DNA of 64,000 nt from Burkholderiales bacterium (GCA_020848435.1 JADLAC010000004.1:1-64000); one strand, 5' to 3'. Shown: positions 15,538 through 24,830, counted from the first letter of the stretch. Made by a program: numbers and translations. The notes: a model not told the origin generated them from the letters alone.

Positions 15538-16503
15538 TCAGTTCGCCGCCGCGCCCGAATCGCGAATGATCTTGCCGAGGCGTTCGACTTCCAGGCGAAC
15601 GAACTTCTCGAAATCTTCCGGCGAGCTCCAGCGCGGCACCACGCCCTGCACCGCCAGCCGGGCGCGGATATCCGGCGCCGAGAGGATGCGCTTCATCTCG
15701 CTGGAGAGCTTCTGCACGATCGGTTTCGGCAGCTTCGCCGGCGCGAACAGCCCGTACCAGAGGTCGAAGTCGAAGCCGGGCAGGCTCGCGGCCTCCGCGA
15801 TGGTCGGCAGATCGGGCAGGATCGGCGAGCGCTCGAGCGTGCTCACCGCGAGCGGCACCAGCCGGCCTTCCTTGAGAAAGGGCTGGGCGGAGCCGAGCGG
15901 CGCGAAGAAATAATGGATGCGCCCGGCCGCGACTTCGACCAGCGCTTCCGGCGTTCCCTTGTGCGGCACATGGACCACGTTGATGGCCGCGGCGGTCTTG
16001 AACTGTTCGCCGTTGGTATGCGTGCCTCCGCCCACGCCCGCCGAGGCGAAGTTGATCTGTCCCGGCTTCTGCTTGGCGAGGGCGATCAAGTCCTTGACCG
16101 AGCGGATGCCGAGCGAGGGCGCGACCACGAGCACGTTCGGCACGCTCGCCACCCGCGAGATGGCCGAGAAATCGCGTATCGTGTCGTACGGCAGCTTGGG
16201 ATAGATCGCGGGGCTCACGGCGTGTGCTGCCGCCTGCATCATGATGGTGTGTCCATCGGGCGGTGCGATGGCGACCAGCGCCGCACCGAGCGTGCCGCCG
16301 GCGCCGGCGCGATTGTCCATCACCACCGGTTGACCGAGCGATTCGGCGAGCTTCGGTCCGACCATGCGCGCCAGCAGGTCGGTCTGGCTGCCCGCGCTCC
16401 AGGGCACGACCATGCGTATGGGACGCGTCGGATAGGCCGGCTCTTGCGCGTACGCGCTCGCAGCCAGGGCCCAGGCGCTCAAGCCTAATAAGACACGCTG
16501 CAT
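15538..16503 (-). CDS. Bug/TctC family tripartite tricarboxylate transporter substrate-binding protein
   Basis: 321 residues. A signal peptide (MQRVLLGLSAWALAASAYAQ) is followed by the mature start YPTRPIRMVVPWSAG. The family signatures DNRAGAGGTLGAALVA and PPDGHTIMM, and the C-terminal domain, are complete. It is a periplasmic binding protein for small carboxylates or related compounds. The permease genes tctA/tctB are not adjacent, as is common for the many orphan Bug proteins of Burkholderiales. A strong GGGAGGA ribosome site precedes the ATG. The ligand cannot be read from sequence. Confidence 0.92.
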   Translation of the reverse strand: MQRVLLGLSAWALAASAYAQEPAYPTRPIRMVVPWSAGSQTDLLARMVGPKLAESLGQPVVMDNRAGAGGTLGAALVAIAPPDGHTIMMQAAAHAVSPAIYPKLPYDTIRDFSAISRVASVPNVLVVAPSLGIRSVKDLIALAKQKPGQINFASAGVGGGTHTNGEQFKTAAAINVVHVPHKGTPEALVEVAAGRIHYFFAPLGSAQPFLKEGRLVPLAVSTLERSPILPDLPTIAEAASLPGFDFDLWYGLFAPAKLPKPIVQKLSSEMKRILSAPDIRARLAVQGVVPRWSSPEDFEKFVRLEVERLGKIIRDSGAAAN

Positions 16504-16621
16504 GAATCCTCCCCTACGATGGGCGCGGCTCGCGCGCCGCCGTCACACTATAGCGCTTGCCCGTGCCGGCGTACAACCGGGCGAATCCCATTTACGTGAG
16601 GCGATAGGCATACGCCGCGCC

Positions 16622-18229
16622 TCAATCGACGATGGTCTGCGATTGCTCGCGCATGTACTGCTGCAAGTAGTGCACCGAGCCCGCGCCCTTGCCGGTGGAG
16701 CCGGACGCTTTCCAGCCGCCGAAAGCTTGATAGCCGGGCCATGCGCCGGTGGTGGCGCCTTGTGGCCTATTGCAGTAGACGACGCCGGCCTCGACGTGAT
16801 CGAGGAACCAGTCGATCTCGTCCTTGGCGCCGTAGAAGCCGGCGGTGAGCGCGTAGTCGACGCCGTTGGCGACTTCCATCGCTTCCTCCAGGCTGCCGAC
16901 CGGACTCAGCAGCAGGATCGGGAGGAACATCTCTTCGCGCCACAACGCATGGCCGAGACGGAGCTGCGCGATCGTGGGCTCGCAGTAGTAGCCGCGCGCG
17001 AGTCCCTGCTCGTGCAGGGTGCGGCCGCCGCACAGCACCTGGCCCTCGCTGCCGAGCTCCGCGCTGAAGCGCGAGAAGCGCTCGTGGGCCGAACGATTGA
17101 TCACCGGCCCCAGCCAATTGGCGCGCTCGCTCGGATCGCCGATCCTCAGCTCGCGCACGTGCGCGAGCATGCGATCCACCAGTTGATCGGCGACGACGCG
17201 ATCGACCAGCAGGCGCGAGCAGGCCGAGCACTTCTGTCCCTGCATGCCGAATGCCGAGCGCACGATGCCGATCGCCGCGCGCTCGAGATCGGCGTTGCGA
17301 CTGACGATGGCCGCGTTCTTGCCGCCCATCTCTGCGATGCACGGCCGCGGATAGCGGTGGTTGGCGAACGCGCGCACGATCTTCATGCCGACCTCGTACG
17401 AGCCGGTGAAAGTCACGCCCGCGATATCCGCATGGCGCACCAGCGACTCGCCCACGCGCGCACCGCCGCCGGTGAGGTAGTTGAACACGCCGGGCGGCAC
17501 GCCGGCCTCGCGCAGGCACTGGGCGAGCAGCCAGCCGCTCCAGGGCGTGGCGCTCGCGGCCTTGAACACCACGCAGTTGCCGGCGATCAACGCCGCCGCG
17601 GCGGGGCCGCCGGAGAGCGCGAACGGAAAATTGAACGGCGCGATCACGGCCCACACGCCGTAGGGTTTGAGCAGCGTGCGGTTGCGGCTGCTATAGCCCG
17701 CGACCGGATCCTTCGGCAAGTCGCGCACGAGGCCGTTGTGATCCTGCATCTCGCGGCAATACCAGCGGATCAGGTCCACCGTCTCCTGCACTTCCCCGAG
17801 CGCTTCCATCCGGTTCTTGCCCACTTCGAGCACGGCGACGGCGGCAAGATGGAAGACGCTCGCTTCGATCAGCGCCGCGGCCCGCAGCAGGATATCGACA
17901 CGCCGCTGCCACGGCGTCGCGGCCCATGCGCGCCAAGCGCCGCGCGCGGCGCGCACCGCGGCATCGACGTCCTCCGCCGTGCCGTCCTGGAATCGACCCA
18001 GCAGCAGGTCGGTGTCGATGGGACTGCGAGCATCGAACTGGCCATCGGCACGCGTCTCTTGGCCTGCGATCAGCATGGCGTGCTCGACCCCGAGATTGGC
18101 GCGCACTTCGGAGAGCGCCAGGTCGAGCCGCTCGTGGATCTCCGCCGGCGGGTCGAACATGCTCGCGTAAGTGAGCCGAAAGCTCTCGTCCGCGTCCGGG
18201 CGGCGCTTGGGGCGGTGATGGCGTCGCAC
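16622..18229 (-). CDS. Aldehyde dehydrogenase, 1-pyrroline-5-carboxylate dehydrogenase (RocA/PruA)-like
   Basis: About 535 residues. The NAD(P)-dependent aldehyde dehydrogenase fold is clear: APFNFPFALSGGP (substrate/cofactor pocket), catalytic Glu in AEMGGKNAAIV and catalytic Cys in MQGQKCSACSR. The LTYASMFDPP N-terminus, the GQKCSACSR motif and the length resemble the glutamate-5-semialdehyde dehydrogenase branch rather than ALDH1/2-type enzymes. The start is uncertain: the frame is open to 18421 and a GTG at 18229 is chosen because the residues upstream look non-conserved; the ATG at 18160 would cut into the conserved N-terminus. It would oxidise glutamate semialdehyde to glutamate in proline breakdown. 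proC, the opposite direction of proline metabolism, lies upstream on the same strand. Confidence 0.85.
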   Translation of the reverse strand: MRRHHRPKRRPDADESFRLTYASMFDPPAEIHERLDLALSEVRANLGVEHAMLIAGQETRADGQFDARSPIDTDLLLGRFQDGTAEDVDAAVRAARGAWRAWAATPWQRRVDILLRAAALIEASVFHLAAVAVLEVGKNRMEALGEVQETVDLIRWYCREMQDHNGLVRDLPKDPVAGYSSRNRTLLKPYGVWAVIAPFNFPFALSGGPAAAALIAGNCVVFKAASATPWSGWLLAQCLREAGVPPGVFNYLTGGGARVGESLVRHADIAGVTFTGSYEVGMKIVRAFANHRYPRPCIAEMGGKNAAIVSRNADLERAAIGIVRSAFGMQGQKCSACSRLLVDRVVADQLVDRMLAHVRELRIGDPSERANWLGPVINRSAHERFSRFSAELGSEGQVLCGGRTLHEQGLARGYYCEPTIAQLRLGHALWREEMFLPILLLSPVGSLEEAMEVANGVDYALTAGFYGAKDEIDWFLDHVEAGVVYCNRPQGATTGAWPGYQAFGGWKASGSTGKGAGSVHYLQQYMREQSQTIVD

Positions 18230-18566
18230 GGCAGTCAACGCGAGCGACGCGCGGCGTGCGGCGGTCGAACGTGCGAACGCGAGCAAACGCACCGTGTCGG
18301 CGCAAGATCGCAATGATCCGGCATATCGTACTGGGGCTAGAGCGGCGCGTGTGTCATGAGCCGATGGTCGCGAGTGCCATCGGGGTGGCGCGATTCTAAC
18401 GGGAGCCATGCCCATCCGCAAACGAGCGCCGCCGCGGGATCTCCTGATTCGCGCTCAAGGCGACCCCAAGCTCTGGCGCGATCCGAAGCGGCACGATGCA
18501 ACAGCGCGGCTGCGCGGCGATGTGCGCGGCGTTCGCGTGCCGAGCTGCCTGGGGCAGCGCAACCGA
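18230..18566. other. Gene-free gap between the GTPase and aldehyde dehydrogenase genes
   Basis: About 340 bases on the transcribed side of the dynamin-like gene. It contains the N-terminal-extension reading frame of the aldehyde dehydrogenase (possible if translation starts at 18421) and otherwise no gene or clear hairpin. Presumably it carries the aldehyde dehydrogenase promoter. Confidence 0.4.
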
Positions 18567-20558
18567 TCACGCGGCGTGCGCGGATACGCCGATGTGCGGC
18601 TCGTTGGCCGGGGAAGCCTGCGCCGCTTCGGCCGCGGTCTTGTCCGCGGGCAAAGCGCCCAGGTTCTTCTTGATGCCGACCAGCACCTCGTGCTGCGCCT
18701 TCAGTGCGAGCGATTGCTGCTCCAGTTGCTTGAGGCGCGCGCCGACCGCGTGCAGATTGTGTTGCAGCTTGCCCAGGTTCTCGACCCGCTTGCTGAGCTG
18801 GATTTCGTGCTCCTTGATCGCCGCATCGAGCGGCGCGAGCGCGGCACGCAACCATTTGCGGGTGTCGTCGCGCGTCTCCTCGAACACGCGCCGTGCTTCG
18901 GCCACCAGGCTTTCGTAGAAATTGGGCACGAGAAAATGCTTCTCGGTGAGGATCTGCTTCGGGTGATGGCAGTACTCGATGGTGCTCTGGCGCAGATGGG
19001 TGATGGCGAGGGTGTGCTTTTCCAGGTTCAATTGCGGCGGCGAGAGCTTCTGGAATCCGGCCTTGTCGTGGAAGTGCGCATAGGCCTGCTCCACCAGGGC
19101 GAGGATCTCGCGGGAGAACTTCAGTATGCGGTTGGACTGGATGCTGAAATGCTCGAACAGACCCTGCATGTTCTTGATCAGGCCGGCGGTCGACCACGCA
19201 TCCTCGATGTACTTCCGGTCCTTGTTCATGAGGCTTTCGAGCGCCTCGTCGGACAGGCTCGCGAGCAAGGCCTTGCCGCGTTGACTGACCTCGTCCACCG
19301 AGCTTCGATGGCGCTGGACCGATTGCAGGTAGCCCGCGCGATCGTTCTCCAGGCGCTGCAGCATCGCTTGCGCGACACCGCGGTTCTTGCCCGCGAGCTC
19401 GGTCAGGCTCTTGTGCTCGGCGCGCAGCGCGTTGAACTGGATGACAATGGATTGGCGCGAGCTTTCGACCATGGTGCCGATCTCGCGCTCGATCGCCTCG
19501 CGCATGATTTCCTGCTTGGCAGGAACGATTTCGTCCGCGAGCAGGGCTTCCAGCGTCTCGATGCCGCTTCTGCGCAGCAGCTCAGCGTCGCCGCGTACGC
19601 GCGCCACCAGCGCCTTCTTCGCCGACAGCGGCAGCACGGCGTGGGAAGGCAGGGCCAGAAGCTGCGCGGTGGCGACGAGCTGCCGCTCGATGCTCTGCGC
19701 GATTTCCGCGTCGGTCTTGATGTCGTCCCAGAGCAGGTCGATCTTGTTCAGCACGGCCAGCCGGCGCGCGACCCGCGGCTGAACGTGTCTGCGCCACACG
19801 TCCAGGTCGGATCGGGTCACGCCGGCATCCATGGCAAGCAGGAACAGCACGGCGTGCGCGTTGGGAATCATGCTCATGGTCAGCTCGGGCTCGGTGCCGA
19901 GCGCGTTCAAGCCCGGCGTGTCGAGCACCACCAGGCCGCTGGTGAGCAGCGGATGCGGGTAGTTGATCAACGCATGCCGCCAAGCCGGGATCCGCACCTG
20001 GTCGGGATCGGTCAGCAGCACCGTGGTCGCCTCGGGGGCCGGGTGATCGTACAAGCCGAGCGCCATGGCCTGCTGCTTCGATACTGTCTTGGTTTCGATC
20101 AGTGCCTGCAGCGCCTGCGCCAGCGCTTCCTCCGAGCTCGTGTCGAGCCGCATCTTGATCCATTCCACCGGCTTGCGCTTGAGCGAGGCGACGGTTTCAC
20201 TGCGCTGGCGCGTTTCGATGGGAAGCAGGCGCAGGTAGGGCGGCTCGCTCGGATCGTGAAAGATCTCTGTCGGCGACATGGTGGTGCGGCCCACGTCCGA
20301 GGGCAGGATGCGGCGTTTGAACTGCCCGAACAGCAGCGCGTTGATGAGCTCGGTCTTGCCGCGCGAGAACTCCGCGATGAAAGCGAGCGTCAAGCGCTCG
20401 TGCTTGAGGCTCTCCACCAGGTCGTAGATGCGCAAGGATTGCTGGATGTCGGCGATGCCGTTGGCGTCGAGCCAGGACTTGTAGAACTCGATGCCGGCGA
20501 TCATGTCGGCGCGCCACTTGGCGAAGCCCGCGATGCGATCTTCGAAGTGCGTGCTCAT
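18567..20558 (-). CDS. Dynamin-like GTPase
   Basis: 663 residues. The G1 loop is AEFSRGKTELINAL with Gly67, Lys68 and Thr69; the first Gly of the usual GxxxxGKS/T is Ala62. G3 is DTPGLNALG near 220 and G4 is NKID near 270. A long helical region with coiled coils follows, and a C-terminal coiled coil near 600-640 (LQHNLHAVGARLKQLEQQ). This matches the bacterial dynamin family that remodels or protects membranes, but the substrate is unknown. The start at 20558 overlaps the yggU stop by 4 bases (ATGA), so the gene is translationally coupled to yggU, yggT and proC upstream. The Ala/Pro-rich tail ends at SAHAA. Confidence 0.82.
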   Translation of the reverse strand: MSTHFEDRIAGFAKWRADMIAGIEFYKSWLDANGIADIQQSLRIYDLVESLKHERLTLAFIAEFSRGKTELINALLFGQFKRRILPSDVGRTTMSPTEIFHDPSEPPYLRLLPIETRQRSETVASLKRKPVEWIKMRLDTSSEEALAQALQALIETKTVSKQQAMALGLYDHPAPEATTVLLTDPDQVRIPAWRHALINYPHPLLTSGLVVLDTPGLNALGTEPELTMSMIPNAHAVLFLLAMDAGVTRSDLDVWRRHVQPRVARRLAVLNKIDLLWDDIKTDAEIAQSIERQLVATAQLLALPSHAVLPLSAKKALVARVRGDAELLRRSGIETLEALLADEIVPAKQEIMREAIEREIGTMVESSRQSIVIQFNALRAEHKSLTELAGKNRGVAQAMLQRLENDRAGYLQSVQRHRSSVDEVSQRGKALLASLSDEALESLMNKDRKYIEDAWSTAGLIKNMQGLFEHFSIQSNRILKFSREILALVEQAYAHFHDKAGFQKLSPPQLNLEKHTLAITHLRQSTIEYCHHPKQILTEKHFLVPNFYESLVAEARRVFEETRDDTRKWLRAALAPLDAAIKEHEIQLSKRVENLGKLQHNLHAVGARLKQLEQQSLALKAQHEVLVGIKKNLGALPADKTAAEAAQASPANEPHIGVSAHAA

Positions 20559-20905
20559 GCGTCGCGCCCGGCGTCCCAAGCGCGCAGCCGCTGCACGATC
20601 GCCCTGCTGTTGGCATCGATCGCGATCACCTTGCGGCGGGAATGCACGCCATGCGCGATACGCACCGCGGCGCGCGGCAGCGCAAGGCCGCGATGCAGGA
20701 ACTCGACCAGCGCATCGTTCGCGCGGTTGTCCAGTGCCGGGGCGGCGATGCGCAGCTTCAAGGCATCGCCGTGGCGGCCGTCGGGACCGCTCGCCCGCGC
20801 GAGCGGCCGAACGTGCAAGGTCAGCACGAGGCCGCGGCCGTCCTCGCTCGATCTTGCCCAACACGGCAGCGCACCCGGCGCGAGAGGCAAACGGGTAGCG
20901 GCCAT
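20555..20905 (-). CDS. yggU: DUF167 (YggU) family protein
   Basis: 116 residues. It matches the small YggU/DUF167 fold: LTLHVRPLARAS near residue 30, LKLRIAAPALDNRANDALVEFLHRGL and the HGVHSRRKVIAID segment. The biochemical role is unknown. It overlaps yggT by 4 bases and the dynamin-like gene by 4 bases. yggT-yggU downstream of proC is a conserved arrangement in proteobacteria. Confidence 0.88.
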   Translation of the reverse strand: MAATRLPLAPGALPCWARSSEDGRGLVLTLHVRPLARASGPDGRHGDALKLRIAAPALDNRANDALVEFLHRGLALPRAAVRIAHGVHSRRKVIAIDANSRAIVQRLRAWDAGRDA

Positions 20906-21480
20906 CAGAAGAGCTTTGCCACGTTCATCTCCAGCCACGCGACCGGCACCATGAGGATCAACTGCAACGCGATGATGAGCACCAGCGGCGACAGGTCGAC
21001 GTTCGCCACCGTCGGCACGCGCCGCTGCAACGGCCGCAGCAGCGGCTGCGTCAGGCTGTTCAACAGCGGCGCCACGGGGCTGTAGGGATTCACCCAGGAC
21101 AGGATGGCCTGGACGATCACGGCCACCATGAGGATGTAGATGCTCATCTTCAGGATCTTCACCGCCGCCAGCACCAGGATCGCGAATACGGCCGTGCCAG
21201 TCGCGGCCTGGACTTCGGCGCCGCGCAAGGCGAGCAGCGCGAACAGCAGCACCACTTCGCACAGCCACGCCAGGACGAGGGTGGCGAGGTCCATCCCCCA
21301 CAATCCCGGGATGATGCGTCTTGCCGGCACGACCATGAAGTCGGTCAGCGCGCACAGAAACTGCGACACCGGGTTGCGATACGGCGCGCGCACGAGCTGG
21401 AGGTAGAAGCGCAGCAACAGGGCGAGCGCGAACAAGCCGAAGACGGTCTCGAGCAGGAAGCTGGCGGCCTGGTTCAGCAT
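20905..21480 (-). CDS. yggT: YggT family integral membrane protein
   Basis: 191 residues with about four strongly hydrophobic segments arranged as two YggT repeats: LFALALLLRFYLQLVRAPYR, a central LATLVLAWLCEVVLLFALLA, VAVIVQAILSWVNPYSP and LSPLVLIIALQLILMVPVA. The repeated pattern of NP plus FLCALTDFMVVPARRIIPG / LLNSLTQPLLRPLQRRVP is characteristic. The function is not established. The start at 21480 sits one base before the proC stop, giving a proC-yggT-yggU-GTPase operon. Confidence 0.92.
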   Translation of the reverse strand: MLNQAASFLLETVFGLFALALLLRFYLQLVRAPYRNPVSQFLCALTDFMVVPARRIIPGLWGMDLATLVLAWLCEVVLLFALLALRGAEVQAATGTAVFAILVLAAVKILKMSIYILMVAVIVQAILSWVNPYSPVAPLLNSLTQPLLRPLQRRVPTVANVDLSPLVLIIALQLILMVPVAWLEMNVAKLF

Positions 21481-21481
21481 G

Positions 21482-22303
21482 TCAGCGCGCCTTCCCCAGC
21501 TCGTCGCCCAGCTCGCCCGCGCGCTGCAGCGCGGCATGCACGGCACGGGTCAGCGCAGTGCCGACCCGGTCCGCTTCCATGGATGCCAGGGCACGCTCGG
21601 TGGTGCCGCCCTTCGATGTCACCCGCTCTCGTAGCACCGACACATCCTCGTCGCTTGCCTGCGCCAGGCGGACCGCGCCTTCGAAGGTTCCCATCACCAG
21701 GCGCTGGGCATCTTGCGGTGCGATCCCCATCTCCAAGGCCGCCTTGCGCACCGCCTCGATGAAATAGAAGACGTAGGCAGGGCCGCTGCCGGACACCGCG
21801 GTCACCGCGTCGATCAACTCCTCGCGCTCCACCCACAGCGCATCGCCGACCGCGCACAGGATGGTCTGCGCACGTGCCCGTTCGGCCGCGTTTACCTCGG
21901 GGCGCGCGTACATGCCGGAGACGCCGGCGCGCACCAGCGCTGGCGTATTGGGCATGACGCGCACGATCCGGCCGTAACCGCCCAGCCAGCGTGCGAGGTC
22001 CGAGGTCCGGATCCCGGCTGCGATGGTGACGATGAGCTGATCGCGTACCAGCGCTTTCAGCTCCTCGGCCACGGCGTGCATCTGCTGCGGCTTCACCGCC
22101 AGCACCAGGGTGTCCGCCTCGCCTACTACATCGGCAACTCGGGCCGATACCTTGATGCCGAAGTGCCGTGCCAGATGCTCGCGCCGGCTCGCCAGCAGCT
22201 CCACCGCGGCCAGCGAAGCTGCCGGAAAGCCGTTGCCGATCAAGCCGCCGATGAGGGCGCTCGCCATGTTGCCGCCGCCCACGAATGCGATCTTTGCGTC
22301 CAT
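21482..22303 (-). CDS. proC: Pyrroline-5-carboxylate reductase
   Basis: 273 residues, standard ProC. The N-terminal Rossmann motif is FVGGGNMASALIGGLI (residues 7-22). The AVKPQQ and VRVMPNTPALVRAG segments and the C-terminal dimerisation motif AVSGSGPAYVFYFIEA and VTSKGGTTERALASME are all present. It reduces pyrroline-5-carboxylate to proline with NAD(P)H. It is the first gene of the proC-yggT-yggU-GTPase string. Upstream on the transcribed strand there are AT-richer bases near 22400 that could hold its promoter; I did not find a good -35/-10 pair. Confidence 0.96.
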   Translation of the reverse strand: MDAKIAFVGGGNMASALIGGLIGNGFPAASLAAVELLASRREHLARHFGIKVSARVADVVGEADTLVLAVKPQQMHAVAEELKALVRDQLIVTIAAGIRTSDLARWLGGYGRIVRVMPNTPALVRAGVSGMYARPEVNAAERARAQTILCAVGDALWVEREELIDAVTAVSGSGPAYVFYFIEAVRKAALEMGIAPQDAQRLVMGTFEGAVRLAQASDEDVSVLRERVTSKGGTTERALASMEADRVGTALTRAVHAALQRAGELGDELGKAR

Positions 22304-22498
22304 TTCGCCCTCGAGCACCCGAGTGCGCCCGGCCCGTGAAGCCGCGCGCGTGTGCACATGCGCCGGCGCCTCGAAGCCGCCGGCCGCGGTGAATCGAAGG
22401 GGTATTATCGCTTGGCAGGCGTGAAATAAGCCGCAGCGCAGACAACTCTGGATGTAGGCGGCGAGGCGCGCGCCGGCGCGGCGCAGGCCGCGGGGCAG

Positions 22499-22532
22499 AC
22501 CAAGGAATGCGTCATGGCAAAGACCATCCTTG
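22499..22532. terminator. Hairpin downstream of leuD
   Basis: CCAAGGAATG pairs with CATCCTTGG with one bulged base, and the loop holds about 15 bases. It lies 40-75 bases after the leuD stop (leuD is on the minus strand) and beyond the stronger hairpin at 22552-22575. There is no T tract, so its role as a terminator is uncertain. Confidence 0.35.
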
Positions 22533-22551
22533 GCCTGGGCGCGCCCGGCGC

Positions 22552-22575
22552 AGCCCGCGGGTTAGACCGCGGGCT
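22552..22575 (-). terminator. GC-rich perfect hairpin overlapping the leuD stop codon
   Basis: AGCCCGCGG and CCGCGGGCT form a perfect 9-base-pair stem with a 6-base loop, and the stem includes part of the leuD stop codon. It is a strong fold at the end of leuC-leuD but is not followed by T residues, so it may be an mRNA-stabilising or Rho-assisted end rather than a simple intrinsic terminator. Confidence 0.5.
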
Positions 22576-23185
22576 AGACCGCGACCCAGGGCTGCTCGGC
22601 GAGGTAGCGCTCTTCGAAGCCCTCGATGCGCTCGATGTGCTGGAGCACCAGGCCGACGTCGTCCAGGCCCTTCAATAGCCGTTCCTTGGCCGCGGGGTCG
22701 ATGTCGAATCGATAGCGCGCGCCATCGGGCCCGGTCACCGTCTGCGCGGCCAGGTCGATGCTGATCGAGGCGCCCGGTGCGGCGTGCAACTGTTCGCGCA
22801 AGCGTCCGCATTGCTCCTCGCTCAGCACGATCGGCAAGAAGCCGTTCTGCAAGGCGTTGCCGTAGTGGATGTCGCCGAACGAGGGCGCGATGACGCTGCG
22901 GATGCCGTAGTCGTACATCACGTACACGGCCTGCTCGCGCGAGGAGCCGCAGCCGTAGTTGGGCGCGGCGACCAGGATCCTTGCGCCCCTGTAGGCGGGC
23001 TGGTTCAAGACGAATTCGGGGCGCTCGTTGCCGCTCGCATCGAAGCGCATGTCGTGAAAAAGCCAGCGGTCGTAGCCGCTCGCGCGCGGCTTGCGCAGGA
23101 AGCGCGCGGGTATGATGCGATCGGTATCGCAGTTGACGATGTCGATCGGCGCGGCCACCGCGCTCAAGGTCGTGAACGGTTCCAT
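22574..23185 (-). CDS. leuD: 3-isopropylmalate dehydratase small subunit
   Basis: 203 residues. The swivelling-domain signatures are present: NCDTDRIIPARFL near residue 18, NYGCGSSREQAVY near 75-90 and FGDIHYGNALQNGFLPI. Together with LeuC it isomerises isopropylmalate, or in paralogues a related hydroxy-diacid. leuA and leuB are absent here, so this pair could be either the leucine enzyme or one of the second leuCD-like copies found in Burkholderiales. leuC lies 151 bases upstream on the same strand, a larger spacing than usual. Confidence 0.88.
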   Translation of the reverse strand: MEPFTTLSAVAAPIDIVNCDTDRIIPARFLRKPRASGYDRWLFHDMRFDASGNERPEFVLNQPAYRGARILVAAPNYGCGSSREQAVYVMYDYGIRSVIAPSFGDIHYGNALQNGFLPIVLSEEQCGRLREQLHAAPGASISIDLAAQTVTGPDGARYRFDIDPAAKERLLKGLDDVGLVLQHIERIEGFEERYLAEQPWVAV

Positions 23186-23336
23186 CGGCAGCTTCCTTTC
23201 AAACCAACGGGCAACCAGAGGGGAGCACTATTTCCGCACTATTCCCGACGCCGACCCCCCGCGGTCGTTAGGCGGAGATGGTGGTCTGTCCGCACTTACG
23301 CATTTGCGTCGGGAAGGGTCGTCTGTCCCGATTTCT

Positions 23337-24734
23337 CTACAGCCGGCGCACATCGGTGATGCGGCCGGTGACGGCGGCCGCCGCGGCCATGGCCGGGCCC
23401 ATGAGGTGGGTGCGCGCGCCCTTGCCCTGGCGACCCTCGAAGTTGCGGTTCGAGGTGGAGGCGCAGCGCTCGCCGCTACCGACCTGGTCGCCGTTGATGC
23501 CCACGCACATCGAGCAGCCGGCATCGCGCCACTCGAATCCCGCGTCACGGAAGACGCGGTCGAGCCCTTCGGCTTCGGCGGCCAGCTTGACCCCGCGCGA
23601 GCCCGGCGACACCATCGCGGGCACGACGGCGGTGCGGCCCTTGGCAACGGCGGCCGCGGCGCGCAGATCGTCCAGGCGGCCGTTGGTGCACGAGCCGATG
23701 AACACCCGATCGACGGCGATGGCATCGATCGCCATCCCCGGCGTGAGCCCCATGTACGCGAGCGAGCTCTGCATGCGCTCGCGCCGCAGGGGATCGGCCA
23801 CGCTCGCCGGATCGGGAACGACGGCGGTCACTGCCGCACCTTCCTCGGGATTCGTGCCCCAGGTGACCATGGGCTCGAGCGCGGCGGCATCGAGGCCGAC
23901 CTCGCGGTCGAAGCGTGCGTCCGAATCGCTCGGCAGGCTGCGCCAGTAGCCCAGCGCGGCCTCCCAGGCAGCAGCGGAGGGCGCGAAATGGCGTCCGGCG
24001 AGGAACGCGTAGGTGGTGTCGTCGGGCGCGATCATGCCCGCGCGCGCGCCGGCTTCGATCGACATGTTGCAGATGGTCATGCGCGCTTCCATGCCGAGCG
24101 CGCGGATCGTCGAGCCCGCGTACTCGATCACGTGGCCCTGGGCGCCGCCGATGCCGATGCGCGCGATGATGGCGAGGATCACGTCCTTGGCGCTCACGCC
24201 CGCGCCCAGCGCGCCATCGATCGAAATGCGCATGGTGCGCGGTTTCTTCTGCCATATGCATTGGGTCGCGAGCACCTGCTTCACCTGCGAGGCGCCGATG
24301 CCGAAGGCGAGGGCGCCGACCGCGCCATGGGTCGAGGTATGCGAATCACCGCAGTTGATGACGAAACCCGGCAAGGTGAGCCCAAGCTCGGGAGCCGCCA
24401 CGTGGATGATGCCTTGGCGCGGATCGTCGATGTGGAAATGACGAATGCCGTGGCGCGCGGTATTGCGGGCGATGTTTTCGATCAGCCCGCGCGCCTCCTC
24501 GTCCGCCACTCCAGCGCTGCCGCGCTCGCGCCCCGCGGTGGGCACGTAGTGATCGTCGAAGGCGAAGCATTGCGCGGGCTTGCGCACGCCGCGGCCGGCG
24601 CCGGCGAGCGCATTGAAAGCGTGGAACGAACCTTCGTGCAGGTAATGCCGGTCGACGTACAGAAGCGCATCGCCGCCCGAGCCGTGCGTGACGACGTGCC
24701 GGTCCCAGATCTTTTCGAACAATGTGCGTGCCAT
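23337..24734 (-). CDS. leuC: 3-isopropylmalate dehydratase large subunit
   Basis: 465 residues, full length for the aconitase-family large subunit. The 4Fe-4S ligands are Cys349 (IGSCTNGR), Cys407 and Cys410 (GCSMCVGIN). Substrate/cluster motifs CGDSHTSTHGA and AFGIGASQVKQVLATQ are intact. The N-terminus (WDRHVVTHGSGGDALLYVDRH) is somewhat unlike the common WDAHVV...LLYIDRHLVHEVTSPQAF pattern and lacks the TSPQAF segment (GSFHAFNAL instead). This leans to a paralogue with a different hydroxy-acid substrate (inference). The start at 24734 gives the family N-terminus; the open frame continues to 24935 without conservation. Confidence 0.88.
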   Translation of the reverse strand: MARTLFEKIWDRHVVTHGSGGDALLYVDRHYLHEGSFHAFNALAGAGRGVRKPAQCFAFDDHYVPTAGRERGSAGVADEEARGLIENIARNTARHGIRHFHIDDPRQGIIHVAAPELGLTLPGFVINCGDSHTSTHGAVGALAFGIGASQVKQVLATQCIWQKKPRTMRISIDGALGAGVSAKDVILAIIARIGIGGAQGHVIEYAGSTIRALGMEARMTICNMSIEAGARAGMIAPDDTTYAFLAGRHFAPSAAAWEAALGYWRSLPSDSDARFDREVGLDAAALEPMVTWGTNPEEGAAVTAVVPDPASVADPLRRERMQSSLAYMGLTPGMAIDAIAVDRVFIGSCTNGRLDDLRAAAAVAKGRTAVVPAMVSPGSRGVKLAAEAEGLDRVFRDAGFEWRDAGCSMCVGINGDQVGSGERCASTSNRNFEGRQGKGARTHLMGPAMAAAAAVTGRITDVRRL

Positions 24735-24830
24735 GCGTGATCCCCCGCAGCGACGGTGCGACGGAAATATAGCATGCGCCTCGCAACGTCTCGGCGCGCT
24801 GGCGTTGGCCGAGTCGCAGCGGTTAGCGCC

